A stretch of DNA of 64,000 bases from Agitococcus sp. Lineage in GTDB: Bacteria; Pseudomonadota; Gammaproteobacteria; Pseudomonadales; Moraxellaceae. The position numbers and the translations under genes were made by a program. Shown here piece after piece: positions 9,420-17,838 of this stretch. The stretch lies in NCBI GenBank assembly GCA_030646715.1, contig JAUSLJ010000033.1, positions 62,001 to 126,000 on the forward strand, given 5' to 3'. How positions within the stretch are numbered: position 1 is the first letter of the stretch; every line of letters begins with the position of its first letter. Under the pieces are notes generated by a model. The model saw nothing but the letters and a program-made list of their open reading frames with translations, did no database searches and had not been told where the DNA came from.

Positions 9420-9797
9420 ATGTGCGCTATGATCTGTAATTATGTCATTTCTGTGATTGCTGAAGAGCAGAATAAAGCGTTAATTAAATCGCTATTGGCC
9501 AGCTTTGGTGATCGTGGCGATAACAAATGGACGTATCAAGAGACTTCTGAAAATTCAGATGTGGTGATTGTTGATTTTGAGTTGTATGCTCAGAAGTTGC
9601 CATTAAAAGAAGCTAAAGCAGGTCACGTTGTTGTCGCTTACACAACACAAATACCTGCGAACTCACCAACGCCATTTATGTTACCAAAGCCGTTGCGTGG
9701 CCGTGATTTTGTTAAGTTGCTTGAACGTTTAGAAGACGTATTAAAAGCCGACGATGAAGACGAGTTTGCCAAAACACATCGACGTATTGTGTTTTAA
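9420..9797 (+). CDS. Stand-alone degenerate receiver-like protein (copy B)
   Basis: A 125-residue paralog of the gene at 8772; a second ATG at 9429 is an equally good start. It keeps LIKSLLASFG, KWTYQE, SDVVIVDF with Asp52, GHVVVAYT and FMLPKPLRGRDFVKLLERLE with Lys90. As in copy A, the strand-1 acidic pair is missing. The C-terminus is short and acidic, then basic (DDEDEFAKTHRR). The 222-nt gap between the two copies holds no gene. A terminator shared with nhaD follows. A regulatory or docking role is plausible but unproven. Confidence 0.6.
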   Translation: MCAMICNYVISVIAEEQNKALIKSLLASFGDRGDNKWTYQETSENSDVVIVDFELYAQKLPLKEAKAGHVVVAYTTQIPANSPTPFMLPKPLRGRDFVKLLERLEDVLKADDEDEFAKTHRRIVF

Positions 9798-9818
9798 CGT
9801 TAAAAGATTGTTGATGAT

Positions 9819-9844
9819 AAAGCCCCATTATTGGGGCTTTATTG
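9819..9844. terminator. Bidirectional terminator between copy B and nhaD
   Basis: Stem aaagcccca (9819-9827) and tggggcttt (9832-9840) with a 4-nt loop; A/T-rich flanks on both sides let it serve the two convergent genes. Confidence 0.9.
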
Positions 9845-9847
9845 TTT

Positions 9848-11254
9848 TTAGTGGCTCACACCTGTGAAAAGCACGGCATTTAACCAAAAGTGACACGCAA
9901 TACTCAGCGCGTAACCTAAGGCAATTGCCCATGTCCAGCGCAAGTGGCTGAAAAAGGTATAGTAGCCTTTGGCTTGCCCCATCATGGCTACCCCTGCGGC
10001 CGACCCGACGGACAATAAGCTACCGCCTACCCCCGCAGTCAGTGTAATTAACAGCCATTGACCTGTATCCATACTCGGATTCATTTGTAATACCGCCACC
10101 ATTATGGGTATGTTATCAACAACAGCCGATAGCATGCCAATTAAAATATTGGCCGTGCTTGCGCCTAAATCGGTGTACAGCAGGTTCGAGGCTAACTCTA
10201 AATAACCCACAAAGCCTAAGCCTCCGACGCACATAATCACACCAAAGAAAAACAACAACGTGTCCCACTCTGCTTGAGCAACAAACTTGAAGCTATCAAA
10301 AGCCGTTATATCCCCGATTTGTCCATAGTGTGCTTTGTCGTTTATATTTTTATGGTGAGTTTTGGTTAGATAGTAGCCATAAAACTTGAGCAACGCTAAG
10401 CCTGTGACCATGCCTAAAAATGGCGGTAAATGTAAAAAACTATGAAAAGAAACCGCTAAAACAATTGTACAGATAAATAAACCTAACACGACCCATGCGC
10501 CGCGTTTGAGTGGTGATTTTTCTTGTGTCGTCGGGGGCGTTTCAGTGCTAATGGCCAAAGACATACAGAAAGCTGGGACAATAAAATTCACTAAACTGGG
10601 TAGAAATAAAGCAAAAAAAGTCCAAAATTCGACTAGACCCTTCTGCCAGACCATTAGCGTAGTAATGTCGCCAAAAGGGCTAAAAGCACCGCCCGCATTA
10701 GCGGCAACGACAATATTAATAGCACCTAAGCTAATAAATTTGGGGTTGTCTTTGCCTACAGCAAGGAGTACCGCGCATAACACCAACGCCGTCGTTAAAT
10801 TATCTAAGACAGGTGATAAAAAGAACGCACAAAAGCCTGTAAGCCAAAACAAGGTGCGGTAATTAAAGCCTTTGCCAATAAGCCAAACGCGTAAAGCATC
10901 AAAAATGCCGCGCTCAGTAATGGCGTTGACATAGGTCATGGCGACTAACAAAAATAATAACAATTCCGCATATTCTAATAAATAATGTTTGACCGCTTCT
11001 TCAACAAGGTGTGCCTCGCCTGTCCAGCTTACGGCAATAACAATCCAGATTAATCCTGCTGCTAACATCACAGGCAGCGATTTTTTGATATGAGTGACTT
11101 CTTCTAAAATCACGCACACGTAAGCGGCAATAAATAATAATAAAACGGTGATGCCAGCAGGATGATGGCTGAGCGAAGTGGTACTTTCGACGGCAAAACT
11201 GGGAGAGCTAAGGGTGAGCAAGCCACCTAATAGCAGTGGCAGATATTTAGACAT
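9848..11254 (-). CDS. nhaD: NhaD-type Na+/H+ antiporter
   Basis: A 468-residue inner-membrane antiporter, likely exporting Na+ (or Li+) in exchange for protons. The start is the ATG at 11254, with GGAG five nt before it, rather than the in-frame GTG at 11260. A cleavable-looking N-terminal segment ends near SFAVES, then many hydrophobic helices follow. Family-typical stretches are visible: FFLSPVLDNLTTALVL, NAGGAFSPFGDITTLMVW and SAVVDNIPIMVAVL, with the conserved Asp/Asn pairs. NhaD is common in marine and alkaline or sulfur-oxidising gammaproteobacteria. It lies downstream of a small secreted-protein gene on the same strand. Confidence 0.93.
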   Translation of the reverse strand: MSKYLPLLLGGLLTLSSPSFAVESTTSLSHHPAGITVLLLFIAAYVCVILEEVTHIKKSLPVMLAAGLIWIVIAVSWTGEAHLVEEAVKHYLLEYAELLLFLLVAMTYVNAITERGIFDALRVWLIGKGFNYRTLFWLTGFCAFFLSPVLDNLTTALVLCAVLLAVGKDNPKFISLGAINIVVAANAGGAFSPFGDITTLMVWQKGLVEFWTFFALFLPSLVNFIVPAFCMSLAISTETPPTTQEKSPLKRGAWVVLGLFICTIVLAVSFHSFLHLPPFLGMVTGLALLKFYGYYLTKTHHKNINDKAHYGQIGDITAFDSFKFVAQAEWDTLLFFFGVIMCVGGLGFVGYLELASNLLYTDLGASTANILIGMLSAVVDNIPIMVAVLQMNPSMDTGQWLLITLTAGVGGSLLSVGSAAGVAMMGQAKGYYTFFSHLRWTWAIALGYALSIACHFWLNAVLFTGVSH

Positions 11255-11309
11255 ATACACTCCGTGTCAACGTGTGATGTTGAGGCAAGTTTATTCACCC
11301 AACATCAAG

Positions 11310-11331
11310 AAGGGCGGAAACATCCGCCCTT
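11310..11331. terminator. Hairpin downstream of the basic-tail secreted protein gene
   Basis: Stem AAGGGCGGA (11310-11318) and TCCGCCCTT (11323-11331) with a 4-nt loop, just 6 nt past the stop of the minus-strand gene at 11338. There is no good T-run on the minus side, so it may be a transcript-end stabiliser or weak terminator. Confidence 0.55.
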
Positions 11332-11337
11332 ACAGGA

Positions 11338-11844
11338 TTATTTTTTTTTTGACGCGCTTTTTTTTGCAGGGGCTTTTTTCTTGGTGGTTTTCGTGGTTTT
11401 GACAGGCGTTGCAACCGGGGCGGGTGTAGCAACGGGAGCCGCTTCAACTACTGGAGCGGCAGCTTGTCCCATGAGTTTGCTTTGTGCCGCACCACTAGCC
11501 CCTTTGACGAGGTCACTCGCCAATTGACCTGCAATACCGCCACCTGCTTTGGCAGCCGCTTTTTGTGAAGCGATGCCAGTGGCAATTGCGCCTATTGGGT
11601 TGCTATCAGCCGTTGGTGCATTTTTTGCCATTTCAGCGGCTTGTTGTTGCACTTGCTGTTGCGCTTCTTGAGTGGTACTGGTTTTGGTGTCGTTCAAAAT
11701 TTCTTTACCGCTTTTACCTTCAATTGCGCCTGTGACCGCACCCTGTACGCCTTTGTTAATGACACTTTGATAGTCAAAAGCATGAGCAGAAAGCGACAAA
11801 GATAAAGAAATGAGCGTTGCTGGAATGAGTGTCAAACGTTTCAA
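11338..11844 (-). CDS. Secreted small protein with lysine-rich C-terminal tail
   Basis: A 168-residue protein beginning at TTG, with AAGGGG a few nt upstream deciding the start. The signal peptide ends near AHAFD. The mature part has an SVINKGVQGAVTGAIEGKSG motif, a Gln/Ala-rich middle (EAQQQVQQQAAEMAKN), Gly/Ala stretches, an Ala/Pro/Val linker and a tail of alternating Lys, Thr, Ala and Ser (TKKKAPAKKSASKKK). It shares the GV-AVTG motif and overall plan with the next upstream gene (12037). Function unknown; likely periplasmic or outer-membrane associated. Confidence 0.72.
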   Translation of the reverse strand: MKRLTLIPATLISLSLSLSAHAFDYQSVINKGVQGAVTGAIEGKSGKEILNDTKTSTTQEAQQQVQQQAAEMAKNAPTADSNPIGAIATGIASQKAAAKAGGGIAGQLASDLVKGASGAAQSKLMGQAAAPVVEAAPVATPAPVATPVKTTKTTKKKAPAKKSASKKK

Positions 11845-12036
11845 AGTAATACCCCTTAAAGAATGGAAAAACGATAATGGCTACAAAATACCATTTTAAT
11901 CAGTCAATTGAAGGGATTTCTGCGTTAAAAGTCGTTGAAATGTAATTTTATGGGGCGTGAATACAAGTACAAAACGAATATTAAGCCAATAGAACCGAAG
12001 GAGTTTGAGGTTCTGCCCAAACTCCGTTTGGCTAAA

Positions 12037-12441
12037 TTATTGCGCGGGCGTAGTAGGTGCTTGTTCTTCTACAGGCTTTTTCTTAAACATACCGCCAAAA
12101 CCTTTGACTAAACCACCCGCAACTCCGCCAATAGCCGCCGCGCCAGGAACGCCGCTATTTTGCAGGGCATTTGTTGCTGCGTTTGTGGCAACATCAGATG
12201 CAACATTCGTGGCTACACCTTCAACACTATTCGGATCTTGCGCATTTGCTGCGTCGGTACTTTGTAGTGTTTGATTGATGACTTCTTGCTGAACTGCGGG
12301 TGTATTTTGCGGGGCTTTACCCGTCACTGCGCTTTCTACACCTTTTTGTAATAGTTTGCCGCCAATTTCACCTAAACCCCATGCCATTGCTTGGCTGGTG
12401 GATAACATGGCTACTAAGCCAAGACATAAAGCACGTTGCAT
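12037..12441 (-). CDS. Secreted small Ala/Gly-rich protein, paralog of the 11338 gene
   Basis: A 134-residue protein from the ATG at 12441, which has GGAG eight nt upstream; an in-frame ATG at 12471 would bury the signal peptide. The signal peptide ends near AMAWG. The mature part carries LLQKGVESAVTGKAPQ, similar to the neighbour, then an Asn/Ala/Thr-rich central region and a glycine-rich segment (AAAIGGVAGGLVKGFGGMFKKK). It ends in a short Pro/Thr/Gln tail and lacks the long lysine tail. The glycine-zipper-like run suggests membrane association. Function unknown. Confidence 0.7.
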   Translation of the reverse strand: MQRALCLGLVAMLSTSQAMAWGLGEIGGKLLQKGVESAVTGKAPQNTPAVQQEVINQTLQSTDAANAQDPNSVEGVATNVASDVATNAATNALQNSGVPGAAAIGGVAGGLVKGFGGMFKKKPVEEQAPTTPAQ

Positions 12442-12574
12442 TATTTTTCTCCAGTAAATTTGACTAAACACTTTTGATGTTAATAAATAATATCCGTGTG
12501 TAGTATTCTCACTATGAAAGCATAGCTGGTGATGAGTTATTACCCCCCTAAGGAGGGGAGTTCCGAGAATATTA

Positions 12575-13726
12575 TTAAACCAAAAAGAATGCCAGTACGT
12601 CGTTTAAATAATTAAAGCCTAAATCTGTACAGGCAATCTGTTGATTATGCCGACTAATCCAGCCTTTTTGCTCACATTCACGCAGTTGTACTTCGATATG
12701 ACTTAACGGCAAACCTGTACGCTTTGAAAAATAAGCTTGTGGCACGCCATTTTTTAGCCGTAAGGCATTCATCATAAACTCAAAAGTTAAATCTTCGCTG
12801 TTGATTTTTTCTAAGCCAATACGCGCTTGTTGATGAGGCGTGGCGGCTAAATAATCTTTAGGTAGGCGAGTTTTACGATAGCGAAAAATACCTTCGGGCG
12901 TAGTGATTTTGCCGTGTGCGCCTGCGCCTATCGCTAAATAATCGCCAAATTGCCAATAGTTGAGATTGTGTTGGCTGGGTTTGTCGTGCGTGTAAGCCGA
13001 GACTTCGTATTGTAATAGTCCTGCTTGCGCGAGGCGTTGTTGCCCTGCTTCTTGAATCGCCCATAGGGTATCGTCTTCGGGCAAAATCGGTGGTTGGCGA
13101 TAAAACTCGGTATTCGGCTCAATGGTTAATTGATACCACGACAAATGCGGCGGATTAAAACTTAATGCCGTTTCAATATCCAATAACGCATCTTCTAAGG
13201 ATTGATTAGGCAAACCGTGCATCAGGTCGAGGTTAAAATTGGTGAATCCTGCGGCTTTGGCTAAGAGAATGGCTTTTTCGGCCTCACTTTGGCCATGAAT
13301 ACGGCCTAAGTTTTTCAGTTGCAAGCCATTAAAACTTTGAATGCCTAACGATAAACGATTGATACCAGCCGCTAAATAACCTTCAAAGCTGCCATGTTCA
13401 ACAGTCGCAGGATTAGCCTCTAAAGTGATTTCACACTCTTTACTAAACGTCAGACGTTGTTTAAGCCCTGAAAACAGTTGTTGATAGGCTTCAGGCGAAA
13501 ATAACGACGGCGTACCACCGCCAATAAAAACACTACTAATGGCACGATTTTGCCGCCAGTTTAAGTCTTTGCTTAAATCGGCATCTAAGTCGGCTAAAAG
13601 TGCGGCAATGTACTCGGCTTCGGGTAAACTTTGCGGACTGGCGTGGGAGTTAAAATCGCAATACGGACATTTGCGTACACACCAAGGCACATGAATATAT
13701 AAACTTAACGGTGGTAATGGGGACAT
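12575..13726 (-). CDS. hemW: HemW, heme chaperone of the radical SAM HemN-like family
   Basis: A 383-residue protein starting at ATG 13726 (MSPLPPLSLYIHVPWC). The radical SAM cluster motif is C16-x3-C20-x2-C23 with the aromatic residue two before the third Cys. GGGTPSL, EANPATVE, RLSLGIQSFN and DLMHGLPNQ follow, then the HemN_C domain. Length and the lack of an N-terminal extension favour HemW over the oxygen-independent coproporphyrinogen oxidase HemN. An in-frame extension to 13834 overlaps the divergent EVE gene and is probably not translated. No clear ribosome binding site precedes 13726. Confidence 0.92.
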   Translation of the reverse strand: MSPLPPLSLYIHVPWCVRKCPYCDFNSHASPQSLPEAEYIAALLADLDADLSKDLNWRQNRAISSVFIGGGTPSLFSPEAYQQLFSGLKQRLTFSKECEITLEANPATVEHGSFEGYLAAGINRLSLGIQSFNGLQLKNLGRIHGQSEAEKAILLAKAAGFTNFNLDLMHGLPNQSLEDALLDIETALSFNPPHLSWYQLTIEPNTEFYRQPPILPEDDTLWAIQEAGQQRLAQAGLLQYEVSAYTHDKPSQHNLNYWQFGDYLAIGAGAHGKITTPEGIFRYRKTRLPKDYLAATPHQQARIGLEKINSEDLTFEFMMNALRLKNGVPQAYFSKRTGLPLSHIEVQLRECEQKGWISRHNQQIACTDLGFNYLNDVLAFFLV

Positions 13727-13731
13727 AAAAA

Positions 13732-14187
13732 ATGGCTTATTGGTTGATGAAGTCAGAACCGAGCGTCTTTGGTATTGACCATCTGGCACAGCGGCAAGTG
13801 GCGTTGTGGGATGGTGTGCGTAATTATCAGGCACGTAATTTTTTACGGCAAATGCAAATCGGCGATCAGGCCTTTTTTTATCATTCTAATTGTAAAGTCG
13901 CAGGTATTGTCGGGTTGATGAAGATTGCCCGTACAGGTTATGCCGACCCGACGCAATTTGACCCCGAACATAAATACTACGACCCTAAATCTAAATTGGA
14001 TAATCCGCGTTGGACGGGCGTAGATGTTGAGTTTGTCGAAAAATTTAACGATACCTTGTCGCTCACCACCTTAAAAACATTGCCTGAATTAGCAGAATTG
14101 GCGTTGGTGCGCCAAGGTAATCGTTTGTCATTGATGCCTGTTTCGGAGCAGCAGTGGCAGGTGATTTTAGGTTTATGTCAGCGTTAA
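13732..14187 (+). CDS. EVE-domain protein
   Basis: A 151-residue single-domain protein of the EVE (PUA-like) superfamily, which binds modified bases in nucleic acids. The N-terminus MAYWLMKSEPSVFGIDHL, the LWDGVRNYQARNFLRQMQIGD segment and the FYHSN and GIVGLMKI strands are typical of the family. It is divergent from hemW with only 5 nt between the two start codons, so each promoter must lie within the other gene unless it is transcribed from farther upstream. Ligand unknown. Confidence 0.9.
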   Translation: MAYWLMKSEPSVFGIDHLAQRQVALWDGVRNYQARNFLRQMQIGDQAFFYHSNCKVAGIVGLMKIARTGYADPTQFDPEHKYYDPKSKLDNPRWTGVDVEFVEKFNDTLSLTTLKTLPELAELALVRQGNRLSLMPVSEQQWQVILGLCQR

Positions 14188-14189
14188 TC

Positions 14190-14289
14190 AAATCCCCTCT
14201 AACTCCCCTTTGGCAAAGGGGAGGACTTCTTTGCTTTGGCTGATGTTATTTGAAAGCCTCCCTTTGTACGAGAAGGCTTGGAGGGATTT
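14190..14289. repeat. Palindromic intergenic repeat (family 1)
   Basis: About 100 bp bounded by AAATCCCCTC and GGAGGGATTT, with one internal hairpin (CTCCCCTTTGGCAAAGGGGAG) and a degenerate second one. Read on the other strand, the element at 56580-56659 matches it closely: same ends, same hairpin order and a shared TATTTGAAAGCCTCCC block. It lies between convergent EVE and rdgB genes. Confidence 0.8.
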
Positions 14290-14294
14290 CAACT

Positions 14295-14894
14295 TCAACA
14301 GATTTTTGCCAATGCTTGTTTTAATTGCGCCATTGCTTGCCCACGATGGCTGATTTGATTTTTTAAGCTCGGTTCTAATTCGGCACTGCTGCAACCGCGT
14401 TCAGGCAACCAAAAGAGTGGGTCATAACCAAAGCCATGATCACCTTGTTTGGCGGGTAAAATTTCACCGTGCCAAATGCCTTGGCAGATAATGGGTAATG
14501 GGTCATTAGCGTGGCGTAAAAATACTAACACACACACAAACTGCGCTTTGATCGGCTGTTCCCCACGAAAAGGTAATAAATCGTGGAGTAGCTTTTCGTT
14601 GTTGGTGCTGTCTTTTGCGCCCGTACCTGCATAACGGGCGGAGTAAATGCCAGGTTCGCCGTTCATCACATCTACGCATAAACCAGAGTCGTCAGCCAGC
14701 GCGGGTAAGCCAGAAATAGACGCGGCATGGCGTGCTTTAATCAGCGCATTTTCAACAAACGTTAAACCTGTTTCATCAGCATCATGAATACCAAGAGATT
14801 TTTGGGTGATGAGTTCAAGGGGTAAATTTTGGAGCAAGGTTTGTAATTCGTGTAGCTTCCCTTGATTGCCTGTGGCAATAACGAGTTTTTGCAT
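14295..14894 (-). CDS. rdgB: dITP/XTP pyrophosphatase (RdgB/HAM1)
   Basis: A 199-residue house-cleaning enzyme that hydrolyses non-canonical purine nucleoside triphosphates (dITP, ITP, XTP) to the monophosphate. The N-terminal ATGNQGKLHELQ, the ALADDSGLCVDVMNGEPGIYSARYAG block and the GFGYDPLFWLPE segment are diagnostic; the C-terminal ISHRGQAMAQL is also typical. Length is normal. It starts at ATG 14894 and is divergent from the metallophosphoesterase gene. Confidence 0.95.
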   Translation of the reverse strand: MQKLVIATGNQGKLHELQTLLQNLPLELITQKSLGIHDADETGLTFVENALIKARHAASISGLPALADDSGLCVDVMNGEPGIYSARYAGTGAKDSTNNEKLLHDLLPFRGEQPIKAQFVCVLVFLRHANDPLPIICQGIWHGEILPAKQGDHGFGYDPLFWLPERGCSSAELEPSLKNQISHRGQAMAQLKQALAKIC

Positions 14895-14991
14895 AAAAAA
14901 TCCGTCAGCAGATATTGAGCGTTTATAATGGCCGCGATGTTAGCAGAATAATTCATGTTAAGCGTGAGCTTAAGCCGTTTGAGAGTCAACA

Positions 14992-15987
14992 ATGAGTGTA
15001 CGTCAGCAATATATCAGTTTCTTAGTGTTGGGGCTTTTAGCGGTATTTTTGGGAACTTTGGCATGGCAAGATGCCAGCAACGCGTGGCCAACAAATGAAG
15101 AAAAAACATTATTAAAAACGTTCTTATTTTATGAAAGTTGGTTAATGTTTTTGTTTTTACCTCTGGTTATTTGGGGGTTTAAACATAAACAGGTTTCTAT
15201 GGGGTTTTTTCTCATTAGTGTTATTGGCATGGTGTTTGGTATTTATGCCCGATTTATTGAGCCTAATTTGTTGTTCGTTAAACATACCTCTATTCAAACA
15301 GGCTATACATTAAAATTAGCCTTAATTAGTGATATGCACTACGGCTTGTATTCGACACCGCAACAAATGCGGCGTTTAGTCAATAAGCTCAATACATTAG
15401 AGGTTGATGCGGTGGTGGTTGCAGGTGATTGGACGTATGAACCATCACAAAAAATTAGCCTGATTGAACAGTTAAAGCCATTTCGCCAACTTAAACATCC
15501 AATATATTCCGTTCCGGGCAACCACGATGAAGAAATGCCAGGCCCACCGTTAGCAAAAGAATTAAAAGCGGCATTAATGGCCAATAACATCAAGCCCATT
15601 GAAGGCCAAAGTGTTGATTTGGGCAAAGTGAGATTGGTTGGTCTGGGTGATTTGTTAGCTTTTGAGACGCGAGCTGAGCGTTTGGCCGCATTAAGTATTC
15701 AAGATAAGCCGTTATTATTGTTAACGCATAATCCCGACAGTTTATATGAGCTACCGATACTGACACAGTCTTTTGTGATGTTGGCAGGGCATACACACGG
15801 CGGTCAGGTTAATTTACCGATACTGACGGAAAAAATTTTGGCTTTAGTGACCCGTGATGGTTATCAGCGCGGCTTGTATCCATTAACGAAGCAAAATCAA
15901 TTATTTGTGACCAGTGGTATTGGCATGATTGGTTTGCCCTTACGTTTTGCCATGCCGCCTGTGATTGATGTGTTGGAGATGTATTAG
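14992..15987 (+). CDS. Membrane-anchored metallophosphoesterase (YkuE-like)
   Basis: A 331-residue protein. Residues 1-95 hold three hydrophobic segments; the catalytic domain then has the full calcineurin-type motif set: SDMHYG, VVAGDWTYE, VPGNHDEE, LLTHNPD and AGHTHGGQVNLP. The family hydrolyses phosphodiesters, often of lipid head groups or UDP-diacylglucosamine-like substrates, using two metal ions. The substrate here is not known. It stands alone, divergent from rdgB, with a repeat element downstream. Confidence 0.88.
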   Translation: MSVRQQYISFLVLGLLAVFLGTLAWQDASNAWPTNEEKTLLKTFLFYESWLMFLFLPLVIWGFKHKQVSMGFFLISVIGMVFGIYARFIEPNLLFVKHTSIQTGYTLKLALISDMHYGLYSTPQQMRRLVNKLNTLEVDAVVVAGDWTYEPSQKISLIEQLKPFRQLKHPIYSVPGNHDEEMPGPPLAKELKAALMANNIKPIEGQSVDLGKVRLVGLGDLLAFETRAERLAALSIQDKPLLLLTHNPDSLYELPILTQSFVMLAGHTHGGQVNLPILTEKILALVTRDGYQRGLYPLTKQNQLFVTSGIGMIGLPLRFAMPPVIDVLEMY

Positions 15988-16147
15988 CATCAAAGGGATG
16001 GGGGATGAACCTGTGAAGGTCTTGCATATAGACAGGTCATTTCGATAAAAACATAGAAAATTCCTATTCTAAACCCGTGAATCACAGCGATGTAAGGCGT
16101 AAAATTAAGCCAACTAATAATGCTGCAATCGACATTGCCTTAGTTTG

Positions 16148-16244
16148 GGACTTACGCGGTTATCGCTTATTTGTTCACATTTCAGCCTCTTTAGGCGGCT
16201 TCATGTTCACAAAACGCGCTAATCGCGGTGCGATGCGTAAGTCC
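16148..16244. repeat. MITE-like element (family 2) with 10-bp perfect terminal inverted repeats
   Basis: GGACTTACGC (16148-16157) and GCGTAAGTCC (16235-16244) are perfect inverted ends of a 97-bp element. Subterminal GTTATCGCTTATTTG and GCGCTAATCG blocks recur in the element at 41698-41800. The centre can form a small hairpin (GCCT-AGGC). The rest of the 294-nt intergenic stretch 15988-16281 shows no other gene or motif that I can support. Confidence 0.75.
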
Positions 16245-16281
16245 TTAGGTCTCTTGAAAACTATTATCACACAGGTTCATT

Positions 16282-16572
16282 ATGTTAAAAGCCTTTAGAG
16301 TGTTGAGCTTAATCGAAGGGTTGTCACTGGTTATATTGTTGTTTATCGCCATGCCTGCCAAATATCAATTTGGTATTTCGGGTGTTGTTCCTATTGCGGG
16401 AATGACTCATGGTAGTTTGTGGTTGACCTATGTCGTTATGTCGTTAATGGTCAGTCATCAACAAAAATGGTCGGTTGGTTTTTGGTTGCTTACATTATTG
16501 GTTTCAGTCATGCCTTTTGCCTGTATTTGGCTTGAAAAGCGACTTCAACAACAAATCACAAGTCCAAATTAA
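16282..16572 (+). CDS. DUF3817 family small membrane protein
   Basis: A 96-residue protein with about three hydrophobic segments: FRVLSLIEGLSLVILLFIAMP, a central MTHGSLWLTYVVMSLMV and WSVGFWLLTLLVSVMPFACIW. The R-SLIEG-S start and the HG-LW-Y pattern are those of DUF3817 (YdzA-like) proteins. Function of the family is unknown. It lies 32 nt before ppk2 and could be cotranscribed with it. Confidence 0.8.
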   Translation: MLKAFRVLSLIEGLSLVILLFIAMPAKYQFGISGVVPIAGMTHGSLWLTYVVMSLMVSHQQKWSVGFWLLTLLVSVMPFACIWLEKRLQQQITSPN

Positions 16573-16604
16573 GACTCATTCAAAATAAATGGGAGGGGAT
16601 TTTA

Positions 16605-17678
16605 ATGCAAGAGAGACAATTAACAGCAGAAACGATTGAAGATGTGAGCGTGGACAGTCGTCAAGAAGCAGAGTTTGATAAAATTGGAATCGCTATTCAG
16701 CATATTTTGCCGATAACACCGATTCGTGATGTGCAAGAAGTGGCAGATACCTTAGTACAAAGTTTGTCTGTGGATGAGCAACAAACCTTGCTGCGCGCAC
16801 TTAAAAAACGTCAAGTTGATGATTTAATAGATAAAGTTCCAGAACAGGATTTAGATCAGGTATTAAGTCCAGATTGGCGTGATGGCAGTTACCCTTATCA
16901 ATTTAAAATGAAGCGTGCGAGTTACGAGCATCAAAAATATAAATTGCAAATAGAGTTACTGAAGTTTCAAGCATGGGTGAAAGAGACGGGACAGCGGGTG
17001 GTGATTCTATTTGAAGGGCGTGATGCGGCAGGTAAAGGTGGCACGATCAAACGATTTATTGAGCACTTAAACCCGCGCGGTGCGCACATTGTGGCATTAG
17101 AAAAACCGAACGAGCAAGAACGCGGTCAATGGTATTTTCAGCGTTATACGCAACACTTACCAACCAGCGGTGAAATCGTGTTGTTTGATCGCTCTTGGTA
17201 TAACCGTGCAGGGGTTGAGCGCGTGATGGGTTTTTGTAGCGAGCATGAGTACGCTGAGTTTATGCGCCAATGTCCTGAGTTTGAGCGAAATTTAGTGCGT
17301 AGCGGCATTCATTTAATGAAGTTTTGGTTTTCAGTCAGTCGTACAGAGCAACGAGTGCGCTTTAAAGAAAGAGAAATTCACCCACTCAAGCAATGGAAAC
17401 TGTCGCCGATTGATTTAGCTTCTTTGGATAAATGGGAAGAATACACCACTGCGAAGGAATCAATGTTTTATCATACAGACACCGCAGACTCGCCTTGGTA
17501 TGTGATTAAGTCCAACTGTAAAAAACGTGCCCGCTTGAACGCAATGCGTTATGTATTAAATCGGTTTGATTATCCTAACAAGGACGAAAACAATATTGGC
17601 GCGGTTGATCGGTTGATTGTGAGTCGTGCCAATTCGGTTCTACCACCTAAGCATGTGCCAACTGTTGATCGTGAGTAA
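16605..17678 (+). CDS. ppk2: Polyphosphate kinase 2
   Basis: A 357-residue cytoplasmic enzyme that transfers phosphate between polyphosphate and nucleotides. GGGAGGGG precedes the ATG. Residues 1-95 form an extension with a helical LRALKKRQVDDLIDK segment. The kinase core follows with Walker A FEGRDAAGKGGTIKR, the PRGAHIVALEKP segment and the lid/Walker B region VLFDRSWYNRAGVERVMGF, ending in NAMRYVLNRFDY. The core looks like the one-domain class that uses nucleoside diphosphates, but class cannot be settled by eye. The N-terminal extension of about 95 residues is typical of some members. Confidence 0.92.
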   Translation: MQERQLTAETIEDVSVDSRQEAEFDKIGIAIQHILPITPIRDVQEVADTLVQSLSVDEQQTLLRALKKRQVDDLIDKVPEQDLDQVLSPDWRDGSYPYQFKMKRASYEHQKYKLQIELLKFQAWVKETGQRVVILFEGRDAAGKGGTIKRFIEHLNPRGAHIVALEKPNEQERGQWYFQRYTQHLPTSGEIVLFDRSWYNRAGVERVMGFCSEHEYAEFMRQCPEFERNLVRSGIHLMKFWFSVSRTEQRVRFKEREIHPLKQWKLSPIDLASLDKWEEYTTAKESMFYHTDTADSPWYVIKSNCKKRARLNAMRYVLNRFDYPNKDENNIGAVDRLIVSRANSVLPPKHVPTVDRE

Positions 17679-17838
17679 AGCGTAATTTGCAGTAAGGTAG
17701 AGCATTTCCACACACGCTTGCGACAATTAGCTTGATGGTGAGATTTTAGAAGATGATGGAATAGCTATTGCGGCAACTAACGACACTTAGTCCGTAGCAA
17801 AAGTGCGGTGTAATCAGTATTTCACCGCACGATATAAG

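Noticed and set aside
8772-9797. Classical response regulators for the two receiver-like genes
   Set aside because: The acidic pair of strand 1 is missing in both and there is no output domain, so a normal phosphorylated regulator is not supported.
16077-16298. 73-codon plus-strand frame
   Set aside because: It overlaps the MITE-like element and the start of the DUF3817 gene, and has no ribosome site.
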